Assembly (NCBI GenBank): GCA_020747015.1
Contig: JAGTJM010000065.1
Coordinates: 117,249 to 181,248, forward strand
Source of the DNA: Pyrenochaeta sp. MPI-SDFR-AT-0127
Taxonomy: Eukaryota; Ascomycota; Dothideomycetes; Pleosporales; Cucurbitariaceae
Length of the DNA: 64,000 bases
Direction of reading: 5' to 3'
The notes beneath the pieces were generated by a model. That model had not been told where the DNA came from and did not search any database. It worked only from the letters and a program-made list of their open reading frames with translations. The position numbers and the translations under genes are program-made. Position 1 is the stretch's first letter. Each line of letters opens with the position of its first letter. Below, one piece after another: positions 34,004 to 44,029 of the stretch.

Positions 34004-34423
34004 CGTCTTCCACCACCACCACAGGCCTCTACCCTCTCCAACTGGCCCCGTGTGACCTTCGTCTCTGCAGATTGCGTCGCCTCCACCAACCGAGTCATCT
34101 CAGGGCCATACCACATAATCCTGGCCTTATCAGTCATCAAATGGATACATCTCGAGCATCTCGACCAAGGCCTGCTTGCTTTCTTTCGGAAATGCTCCGC
34201 ATCCCTGCAACCCGGCGGGTATCTCGTCATTGAACTGCAAACCTGGGATTCGTATCAGAAGGCTATCCGCCCCAAGACTGCTCCCCATTTCGCACACAAT
34301 CTATCCCTCCTGAAATATCGCCCAGAGACGTCATTTGACCACCTTTTAGCACAAGAGGGCCTCGCCCTGTGCGCTTCATCAACCGCACTTCCGCGCCGCA
34401 TAAATGTCTATCGCAAAGCCTGA
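33325..34423 (+). CDS. Bin3/MePCE-like SAM-dependent RNA methyltransferase
   Basis: Exons 33325-33349 (25 nt), 33526-33675 and 33756-34423 give 280 aa; both introns are GT..AG and phase-consistent. The start MTTFGNYTDYAG matches the GNYxxYY entry of the Bin3 domain, followed by RDPRLILL. SAM-binding motif I is CLDIGCNAGSV (44-54), motif II GVDIDP (69-74), then ALSVIKWIHLEHLDQGL and LQPGGYLVIELQTWDSY, the PQPWxSY-like segment of the family. Relatives cap RNA 5' gamma-phosphates (human MePCE on 7SK) or methylate small RNA 5' ends (BCDIN3D); the target here is unknown. A loop between motif II and the catalytic half holds seven Ala-Pro pairs, coded by a hexamer repeat. The protein is short for the family, lacking any N-terminal extension. 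Confidence 0.88.
33962..34003. repeat. (GCTCCT)7 coding repeat
   Basis: Seven perfect GCTCCT units inside the Bin3-like gene, encoding Ala-Pro repeats at about residues 128-141. Length variation here would stay in frame. Confidence 0.95.
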
Positions 34424-37400
34424 ATAGGCACTGCTCCATATGTCCGGACCTCGACTGCGGAGAGAACCACCCGCTTAGCCACCGTTGTTGTCCCGTGTTC
34501 GCTTCCCTACCCCGGGCTTTGATTGTGCAAACACCAAGCAAAATAACTCAAACCCCCATTGCCATTGCACAAGCCACGGCAAAGAGCACTATGGCCGCTC
34601 GGAAAAACTTTTGGACATTGACCCGGACGTTTGGCAACGGTTGCATCGGGGGCTGGTAAGAGCGGTACTAACGTCGCTTACTCCAGATCCCTCGCTTCAC
34701 CTTGCTGAAGCAATCAATCTCTTGTACCCGGGATTTGTGGATCGCGCCCCCGGGAGGTTTTTGAGATTCGTTTCATAGCACCCTCGTTCGCCAATGTTGC
34801 CCTACCACCATTTGCATTAGTCACATTCAACGGCTCGGTACAATCCGGCCACGCACAATTTACTGCCTGGATACCTCCACACTCTTTACATCACTTTGAT
34901 CAGCTTCCATTCACTTTCCTCAGATGACCAAAAGTCGATGCAAAGTTTCTCGGGCGGCTTGCTCCGCGCCTCCTCGGGACGCAGACTTCAGAAATGACCC
35001 ACGCCTATCCTGGCCTCATAAACTCTGCTGGCCACATCGGATGTTCTTGTGCTGCTAGCAATATTCACATCCCTAGATGTTACATCAGGTGTGGAACACC
35101 TGAATCTGTTCTGCCTCTGATCATCCGTCCCTCAAATGCCGTGTCAAGTGTCTTGATTTGTCCAAATGGGTCCACGCACATGCCCGGTTTTTCAGGGCGT
35201 TTCCTTGTATTATAAACTCTAATTCTTCAATATTCCAGGTTTCTGCCATCCTTGCTAGCAAAGCACAGCGATCTGCAGCAGGTCCATGAGCACACCCAAT
35301 CCAACTACGGCTAGCAAACGTGGTGTGTGTGTGTGTGACGACATTGCATATCTTCCTTTCATAGCCAGCAATACACATCTGGATCTCGCTTCAGACATGG
35401 ACCGTTGATGAGCCCCGATGAGGCGGTTTGTTTCACACGCTCCAAACTGCTACTGCATTCTTAATATATGGAGATCGCTCATGTTGACCATACAACCCAT
35501 GGTTGGCGAGTATCACATGCAATCACATTCTCCGCTCTGATCAGGACCTGCTCCAACTTGTCTCGGGATGCAATGAACCCCCCTAGTCGGCGATTAATTT
35601 GACGTCGTCTCTGTTCCTCGGTACGCTTTTCTTCCTACTCCGCATTTTGCTTCTGCCGTGCTTCAACTCCCATAATTTACATTTATTAAATAAAAGTCAC
35701 TCTCCACATAATATCGGTAGGAGCTACCCCTCTAATTTCTAAAGCGGTTCAACTCGTCAGCCTACTTGTGTCGGTTACGGTGCAGACATTAGCTGGTGCA
35801 TGACCTGGGACCTGCTCGGCTATTTGCGATCCAGACCCACTTCAGCACTTGTCCATCCGTTTGGACGAAGCCAGCCCTGTATGAAAGCTTGACCACTGGT
35901 AATTGATTTTGGTGGATGTCGTATGACCAGGACAAATTTACTCGACCACGTATTTGCTCAGGCACCACCGGGTTTGATCTCTTGAGAGGAAATGGCTCAT
36001 TGTCTGTAAAGTCCAAAATTGCTTGCAAACAAGGGGCCACCAACAATTGAAGCAAGTCTCAACTCTTGGCGTCACTTTCAGTTCGATAGTTTGCTCAACA
36101 TATGCAATGCGGGCAGTTGGGCACGTTGGACGGTTGTGAGAACCGCAGACCTGACTCCCAGTCAGCCAAACATCCCAGAACAAGTCTCCGAAATGCCAGA
36201 TATCATGTTTCAATGTACATGGGGTATTCACTCCTGCCCAAAAGAACACATTGTTGGTCCCCAATACACGTTGTGAGCACAGGTCAACTCTCGGAACCGG
36301 ACAATTGAGTACAAGACGCATTAGCGTGGCTACAGCATAACGAGTCGCTAATTGTGCAATAGTGTGTCCGTTCCACATCAGTCCTTTGTGTGAATGCGGG
36401 CGGTCGCTGCACGCACACGTCATACAGCACTGGACATTTTGAGTAGAGAGCAATACTCCTTGACTCGGAGAAGTCAGCAAAAGCGGAACTTTTGCGAACT
36501 GCTTGGCAGAAGATGCGTGAAGGGGTGCCGAGATGCAGATCAAAGCACAGTGGAATCTCTTGAATTGACAATCATCCTCGTTGGACACTTTCCGAAGATG
36601 CACCCAGATCAAGTCAACTCGGCGGCAACGAAACCACTGAGTATGAGTATATCACCCATATCAAGAATGATCTCAGAGCCCAATTGTCAAGCACGACCCG
36701 CTTACCAAACTGGTGGACTCTGATTGTATCTTGGCCAAAGATTCCACCAGCATGCTGGATCTCGTGTCTCATAGCGACGGCTCTGATATCGTCTCGCATC
36801 GATACGAGCATGCCTATATCGCCCGATCGGATCTGCAACCGACCTTCTTCCCACCTGCAGCACGAGGAGCGTCCATCTCCACATCAAGGTCGTGCTCTAG
36901 ACTCAATGTTGCATGCTGCAACACACAGCAGGATATCAGGCAATTTGCTACGCCCTCGTCGCAGTGGAGGCCGACAGAGGGTTCGGTCATCGAATCAGCG
37001 TGTCCTGGACCGTCCCTTGTGCGGCTTCAACGCCGATTTTAGTACTTGAAAATGGTAAGTCTCCAATCACGTTGCGCCCGTCGGGATCTTGCATACTCGC
37101 TTGATCGATGTTCCACAACGGCGAACTTTGTTGAGCATAGGACCCAAGAACCAAGCTGTCTCTTTGACACACTAATGTGTCCAGGACTTAGCCACCTTCC
37201 AAAACCATACCTCTCCTAGCTCCTACCGAGTGGAAGTATCGAGGGCGATGTTGACTTTGGGAAGATGATATTTGCAAAGGGGACAGCATATAGATCCAGG
37301 TCTGCAATAGAGTCTACGAAATCGACATGCGTTTTCGAGCTCTGGCAGCGACACGCTAGGTTGAAGTAGGTGCCGAAGCATCTGCGATATGCCAGAGGGT

Positions 37401-39350
37401 ACCGAAGGATTAATCGGTGGCGTCTAGACGGTTGTATTATTAGGGTGGGTTCTACTTGCACTGTAACCATGCACAAGGTACGTGGAAGACAACACAAAGT
37501 ACGTCGAAGACAGCGCAACTGACCACGCAAATTGTCCAGCACTTCCATTGCCCCCTGTTCAAACCATGTACTGGTAATCCAAGAGGCGTGTGAAATCTGT
37601 CGTTGCCAGTCTGTCGAGGATACATCTGGGTGAACAACGCAGCAATGAACATGGACAAGCATTACAGAGAGGTGCGGCTTGCCTAGACAGGACAAGTAGT
37701 AGTGCCTAAGAGCATGATGGCGTGACTCCCAGTTGTTGAGGACTGCAAGGCTGCTGCATGTTGCGCTCATCTCCTATGTTTGCCTCTGACAGCGAGGACC
37801 GAAGGATGAGGTGCTGGCAGAGGATAGTTTAGATAAGGAACGCAGGCTGCACGTACAGTCAGTAGGAAATGCCACCGTCAGCCACTACCGGGACCTATTG
37901 CGTTGATGGTGCAGTTTTGTGGTGGAGGAATCTTTCATGTCTTGCCCGCTGGCTTTCCGCCTTCGGAGGAAGCGCCCGCGGTGGTGCAAATCATTGTCGA
38001 TTACGTGAAAGCGACATCCAATGGCAAGGCGACAATTGCATGCATGATGAAGCATACCCCTTGCGCTGCATGACATATTTGATCTGCCGTTGCACTGAAC
38101 AGCTCAGCATTCTGGCCACGAACGCACGACATCTCCAATGAACCCGCTGCCAATGCACGCAGCTCTGCACGCAGCCTGAAACGACCATTGCCCGTGTCTC
38201 GCCAGAGGAGAAGGGTGTCAGGCCAGACAATGGCGCTCTTTGGACGCTCCGAACTGGCGTCCACGTAGGCGTCGGGGCGGTTTCGTGCGGCAACGTCCAC
38301 TGTGCTGCTTGCTGCACCTCCTTCGGCCCTGCAAGGCGCTCTGGCAAACCTTGCCCTCTGGACAAATGCTCGCTCGCCGTCCTCCAGGGCCCTCTCGACC
38401 TCTCGAGGGGACTGCCCGCACGATGCTTGGATGCTTGGACAGGACGGGCTCCTGTTTCTGCCACGGGCAAGCCAGCGCTGCTGTCCGCCTGTGCAGAGCA
38501 GTGGCGATTTTCTCAGCTCGAATGGACCACCACACGCAACCATGCTGATGGCCAAGGACCGCACCGCTGTAGTTTCCCTGGCTGGTATTTGGACGGTGCA
38601 GACGCGTCCGCAGAGATTTGAGTTTGGTTATTAGGATTCGTCTGCTCGCCTGCTCTCTCGCTGCCTCGCCTTGTTTCGTCGTCTCTCGCTCTCTCTCTCT
38701 GTGTCTCCCTTCAGCATTAAACATCATAGCTTCAGCACCGACACCACCTCGGGTCAGCCAGCTAGGCCAACCCCGTCTTCCCAGTCGCCCCGATAGTCAG
38801 GTAAGCAACAAAGCCGCCAAACAGAACTGAATGCGTCAGACTGCCTACACTCCCAAAACAGCGCCAGAGGCGTCAAAGGACCGGGCCTTGTCGGCGCGCA
38901 GCTCGCCATGGGCGTCTATACACCATGTATAAGATGCTGACGACCGGATAGGCTTAACGAGATCCGCGCAAGCCTTCACGATCCCTTTGTGCAGATCTGG
39001 TGCACTGGTAATTTGCCATATCCTGACAGTGTCAGCTTACATATTGGACATCCTTGCTGCAACCACTCCTTCCAAAGCGAATGACCTTCCGACCCAGGTC
39101 GCACAACCCGAGGAGCTAGACAACTCCCAAAAGAACTCGGCATCTTGCGCGGGGGGTACTTTGCCGGACGTACGCATCACCTTTCTGCTGTATATACTTA
39201 GCTACGCGACCGGTCGTGGCCCTTTGGGAAGAAAGAGCAGACTGTCGACGACAAGCAACCGACGACGACGACGACGACGACGAGAACGACTGGCATTGGT
39301 TGGTTTCAACACGGCACAGCGAGTGCACTCATTCACAAAGACTAGAGGCC
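34424..39350. other. 4.9 kb gene-poor region
   Basis: No gene that I can support. The longest frame (35938-36612, minus, 224 codons) has no motif and no plausible composition. Minus-strand fragments at 36614-36890 and 36987-37172 look more protein-like and are treated as a finding. A GT dinucleotide run lies at about 35321-35337. The last 500 bp include a pyrimidine-rich stretch (38640-38710) and probably the DUF1349 gene promoter. Confidence 0.4.
39261..39283. repeat. (GAC)n microsatellite
   Basis: Seven GAC triplets in the probable 5' UTR of the DUF1349 gene, about 70 bp before its ATG. Confidence 0.85.
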
Positions 39351-40229
39351 ATGCCGCCCGCGAGCTCCTCCTTCACGCCTCTCAACATACCCAACAATGT
39401 AGTACCAGAGTATATGGGCTCCTTTGCACTGGCTGCGCCCCCAAACACCGATCTCTGGAGGAAGCCTCCTTCGCGGGATACTTCGACCGCCCCAATCCTC
39501 TACACGGCGCTGCGCAATCCATTCATAGCCGCCGAAGTCACCGTCTCTGCCGATTGGGAGCTGGAGTGGGATCAGGGAGGACTCGTCATATTCGCAGGCG
39601 CGCCACCAGGGCAGATCACGCCAGCACCAACGGCCCCAGAGCCTCCCCCTTCGGTTGTAAATATTTCTCTCGAGGATAGCGTGACGCCGAGCCCCTCGCT
39701 ATCACAATCATCGAGTATAGAGTCTCTCGGCAACACGCAACAAGCACAATGTCCAGCGCCTGTGCCCACGCCCCAAGAATCGGTTTCCGGACCCCAACAA
39801 AGAGAACGCGGCCCCCCACCCGCGTACGAAGCACCCGCCCCAGCGTCCAAGTGGGTTAAAGTCGGGCTCGAATTTTGCAACAATGCATGCCACGCCACCT
39901 CTGTAGTTGCCAATTGCGATGGCGCAGATTGGTCCTTATCTGCACTTCCACCAAATCACGCCAGGCGTCTGGATCTGCGTGTAAAAATTGAACGCATTGG
40001 CTACGCGCTGTGGGTCTGGTACGAGGACGAAGTCGTGGGCTGGAAGAAGCTACGAGAAGTCACCTGGTTCTTCTGGGGCGTCGAAGACAAAGCCGTGCGC
40101 GTGGGCGTGTACGCAAGCCGACCAGCAAACTTTGGCATGAGCATGTACGACAGGAGGAACGGTGGGGGAGGACCAAATGCTGGCGCAAGGAATTTGTGTG
40201 TAGATTTTGAAGGATTGGAGATTTTCTGA
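39351..40229 (+). CDS. DUF1349 family protein (Ree1-like, concanavalin-like fold)
   Basis: A single-exon gene of 292 aa starting at the first true ATG (MPPASSSFTPLN). The frame stays open another 45 codons upstream but without an ATG. The two halves match the DUF1349 beta-sandwich: an N-terminal part with LWRKPPSRDTSTAPILYTAL and ADWELEWDQGGLVIF, and a C-terminal part with WVKVGLEF, DWSLSALPP, RIGYALWVWYEDEVVGWKKLREVTWFF and RVGVYASRP. Between them lies an insertion of about 75 residues, rich in Pro and Ser, that the compact bacterial and yeast members lack. Yeast Ree1, a family member, is linked to regulation of enolase in galactose metabolism; a function here is not established. It is probably cytosolic. 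Confidence 0.85.
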   Translation: MPPASSSFTPLNIPNNVVPEYMGSFALAAPPNTDLWRKPPSRDTSTAPILYTALRNPFIAAEVTVSADWELEWDQGGLVIFAGAPPGQITPAPTAPEPPPSVVNISLEDSVTPSPSLSQSSSIESLGNTQQAQCPAPVPTPQESVSGPQQRERGPPPAYEAPAPASKWVKVGLEFCNNACHATSVVANCDGADWSLSALPPNHARRLDLRVKIERIGYALWVWYEDEVVGWKKLREVTWFFWGVEDKAVRVGVYASRPANFGMSMYDRRNGGGGPNAGARNLCVDFEGLEIF

Positions 40230-42776
40230 GACCTACAAGAGGGGAAAGCCAAATTTTTTCTTTCTTTGGTTTGGCTTCCAAATATCTCCTACTTTGCATT
40301 TAGGCTGGGCTTGTTCATGGGTTCCTGGATGATACCACATGTTGGGCAATTTTCCCTATTTTCCTCTTCCTCTTCTTCATTTTCTTCGTCACATCTCTCT
40401 ATCCTATTTTTATCCTCTGTCCCTATTCCCTTCCCTATCCCTTCCTCTCCTCTGTCCCGCATAGCGCCTGACCTTGTCTTTCAAAAGCCCTTTGTTGCTA
40501 TTTTCTACCCAGTATCCTTATTCATCAGCAGTTTTGTCGCCCCTTTTCTCCTTCAAACCCGCCACCTCCCCACCTGCATCATCCACCCATCCACCGCTCC
40601 TCGCCAAACGTCCACTCTCTCGGGTCTCACCGGCCTTCCTCCTCGCCGACGCAGAAGCAGAAGCCACTGTTTAGAAATCTCGATTTTCACTATCCCTTCC
40701 TTTGCTTACTCTTGTCTCAGATGACTGATGCTGAGGCGCGCTGGTTATGTCGGGCCTTTGATCCCAGCTACACGCGGCGAGTCCTGCCCCATGCCAAGGG
40801 ATTCGCTGCATACATATATATTTTTGTAATAATAAACAAAGCCGCCCTTCATTAGTAGCGCGCGCGTATCAGCCTGCGCGCGTAACAGCGTAACAAAAAC
40901 TCTCCGTTGCTTATGTGTGCCGTTTTGCTAGCTTGCTTGCGGGGTCGTTGCAGACGAGGACGGGCCATGTAAGCCGGATGTGAGTTCCGAGTCTGAGAGG
41001 GTGACATGATTGCTCTGGGGGAATTACAGGCTATGCCATTGTGACTGAACATGTTTAGAGAGCATGGCTAGAGGCTGTTTCGCACAATCTGTATGCTGGC
41101 TTCTTTCCCAACCACGAGTCCGCAAGTGCAGTCATGAGCCTCGTGATGGAGTGCAGGAGCATTAGTAACGAATCACTGTGGAGGTATGCAAGCAGTGCAG
41201 ATTTACTGCATAAACATGCGGCTACGAGGGACAAGATTCGTTCTGAAGAGAAGGAGGGTATGGCTGACTGGAGTATGTAAAACTTCTGTTTGCAGATAGA
41301 TACTCATCACTGAACATGGACGGACCAGAAGTCGATTCTGAATTATAGTGGCCTTTACAAGTGACTGACGGTGTATTTCACTACCACGAAAATGTCTGTG
41401 ATGGTAAACTTTCTGTGGCTCACTCTCTTTTGACGACCAAGTCGTTACGTATAGATGATGAAGTACATGTGTCATTCACTAGAACAGGTCCTTAGTAAAT
41501 ACATGGACTCCTTTTACATCTTCCCCGCACCCACTGTAGCCACAGCAAATGCTACACCGAGCAATATTAAAAGTTTCAGTAACGTCCAATGTACCAGACC
41601 TCTTTGCTACGAGAAGCTGTACATTTTCAATCATTGGCACGCCCAGCGGGAGCTCAGGAGGAAATCCCTCAAGTGACCATTCAAGTGTCACCGGCTATAT
41701 CAGTCAAGTTTGAGACATTCAACGCTATCATACTCGGGTCCGTGAGCATATTTGGAGAACAACACGCGTGTCTAGCCTTCCTAACTGGTAGCAATCAATG
41801 TTAAGACGAGGACGGCGCAATTCCAATTGCTGGATGAGCTGGATGTTCAAGCGGTGGAGGAGAGTAGTGTTTTTACAAGCCGCCGGGGAAACATGCACAC
41901 CATATATGTTGCTTCCTCTTCCTCACTAATCGCAGCCTTAGTGCTCTTACTCCTGACTAACCACCAACATCACAGCACAACAAAAGTTTACGTCGAGAAA
42001 TCAAAACTTGGGATACAAGCATCTACATGATGCCGAGCCCGAGCTGACATATCAGCGACTAAACACAAACGGCCACATTGAATGCACAGTATGGAAAGAT
42101 CCAAGACTTGCCGCCATGCCCACCGACTTGTATGATTACAACGTGCTTGTCCATGTGCTGATGGTCATGAACGCCGCTCATCAAATACTCTGCTATGTAG
42201 ATATCTTGTCTCACATCAAGTCACTTTCAGCACTTTCAAATTGCTTTATAATGACGTCAGGAATGAAGTCTCTCCATGTTACCAGGACGGTGGGGGGTAG
42301 CGCAAGAAACGATTATGAATATAACTTGTCAGGAGCTGCATAATACGCGGTCAAGATTATGGGTTGGGTGCGTTCTTCAAGGGGAGGCTTTCTTTTGTGT
42401 TGTCTCAGTGCTTTAGCCACATATGAATCATGGTGTGTCAGTAGTAAGCAAAGCTACGTGTATGTATTGATCATCGGTTCAAGAGCTTCACGCAACTGTT
42501 TTGGAGAAAAGTGTAATGATATCTTGCAAAAGTCTTTCTAGCTCATTCATGGCAGTCATAATATCGTCTTGGTGGTATAGGGTCCCTGAACGCCATGCAA
42601 TGCATATGTTAGGCCATGCAATGCGCCATGCAAATACCCACAATCGTTATGCTCCTCTACCTTGCAAATCTATTCGCGCAGCAGACCATCTAGCCTAGCT
42701 TCGATCTCTCACGATGGCCGTCGCGACCCCAACCACATCTTCAGGAACTGACGGTGCATTTCCAAGCGCGGGAGCA
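40230..42776. other. 2.5 kb convergent region without a gene
   Basis: The DUF1349 gene and SDS22 both end into this stretch. It opens with a pyrimidine-rich 3' flank (40340-40460, mainly CTTCC and TTCTTC) and turns AT-rich after about 40800. No frame over 152 codons, no domain and no terminal repeats were seen. Confidence 0.4.
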
Positions 42777-44029
42777 CTACACCTGCTTCACAAAAGCTAC
42801 ACCAATGTCAGTATGGAAGGTCGACGGGGATGGGGCGAGGCGGGGACGTACTAGCATCAATCTGCACCACCTGGGGAAGCGCTAACCGAACTTTGTTGCG
42901 ATATAGAGCGGGTTGCGATCGTTGGAGAGGGTTACCCTCAAAGTAGACAGTCTCTAGCTCCTCCTTATCCCTCAGTTCCTTTTCAATCTCGCTGAAGTCG
43001 CTAAGCTTGCAATTCGATGCCCAAAACTCTGTAAGATGTGCAAGTCCCTTCAGCCCGGTAAGATGCTCAATCGGATTTGCGCTGATGTCGATGACTTGGA
43101 GGTTAGTATTGTTCTCGAGGCCAGACAGATCGGTGAGAAGGTTGTGCGAGATGTGCAGTTCTTCGAGGTTGACGAGTTTCTCCAGCCCCGTGATCGACCG
43201 CAGGCGGTTCGATTGTATACTTAAAATCTTCAGGTTTGTGAGCGTATCAAGGCCTTTGATCTCCGTAATTTTGTTCTTTCCCAGCCACAGCTCTTCCAGG
43301 CCGACCAAGGTCTCCAAGCCCTGAACCTCGCGTACTCGATTTGCACCTAGCTCGATCTGCCGCAGATTGGTCAACCCCTCTAGGTTTTCTATCGTGCTAA
43401 TCTTATTCTGTACAAAGTACAGGTCTTTGAGTTTTGTAAGATGGTTGAGGCGCTTGATATGCTTGATCTTGTTGAAGGAGAGGTCGAGTGATGTGAGTTC
43501 GGTGAAGGCGTCGAGGCCTTTGATGTGTGCTATCAAGTTATCGTAGAGGTCGACCTCTGTGAGCGTCGTAGCAGCGTCCTTGGGTATCGAGATGGCTTCT
43601 ATGCGGTTTTGGCGGAGGCAGAGGCGCTGGGATAGTTAGCGACAAGAGCACAAACAAGGAAGCTACTAAGGGCGGTACCTTCATCTGCTTGAATCGCTCC
43701 AGCCGCAGAGAGTCCATGTCTGAAACCTTGCAGTGTACAAGCTCGATTTCTTCTTCGTCTTCCGGCGTATCATCCAGCAAGTCTTCGTCGGCTGGGAGCT
43801 GTTCAGGCGGTGGTCCCTCATCGTCCGACTCTTCTGGTTCGCTCTGGACCTCTACAGTTGGATCTCGCGGCTCATCCCCCAATGTCACTTTGTCCAGTCT
43901 CAGTTTCCCGTCCCAGCCTTTGCTGTCGCGCGGCTTATGGTCCTCGGCTTCTTCATCGCGTGTCTCCTTTACGTTTGTTGCCGCCGCGGGGTCAACCTCG
44001 CCCTGCGGGGCGTTCTTCTGCTCGTTCAT
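42777..44029 (-). CDS. sds22: Protein phosphatase 1 regulatory subunit Sds22, leucine-rich repeats
   Basis: Exons 43679-44029, 42852-43626 and 42777-42796 give 381 aa. The last exon has only 20 coding nt; it is needed because the frame then ends QIDATFVKQV-stop, the conserved Sds22 C-terminus, instead of running into a proline-rich read-through. After an acidic N-terminus (about 1-95, many Asp/Glu and Pro) come the HCKVSDMDSLRLERF segment and about eleven 22-residue leucine-rich repeats of the SDS22 type (LTxLxxLxLxxNxIxxIxGLExL), then a cap ending in YRNKVRLALPQVVQIDA. Sds22 binds the PP1 catalytic subunit in the nucleus and helps its assembly and mitotic function. The ATG at 44029 (MNEQKN) is preferred over one 26 codons upstream. 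Confidence 0.95.

Noticed and set aside
35938..36612. 224-codon minus-strand frame
   Set aside because: It lacks any recognisable domain; Cys/His/Trp are spread without pattern and no start or splice context supports it.
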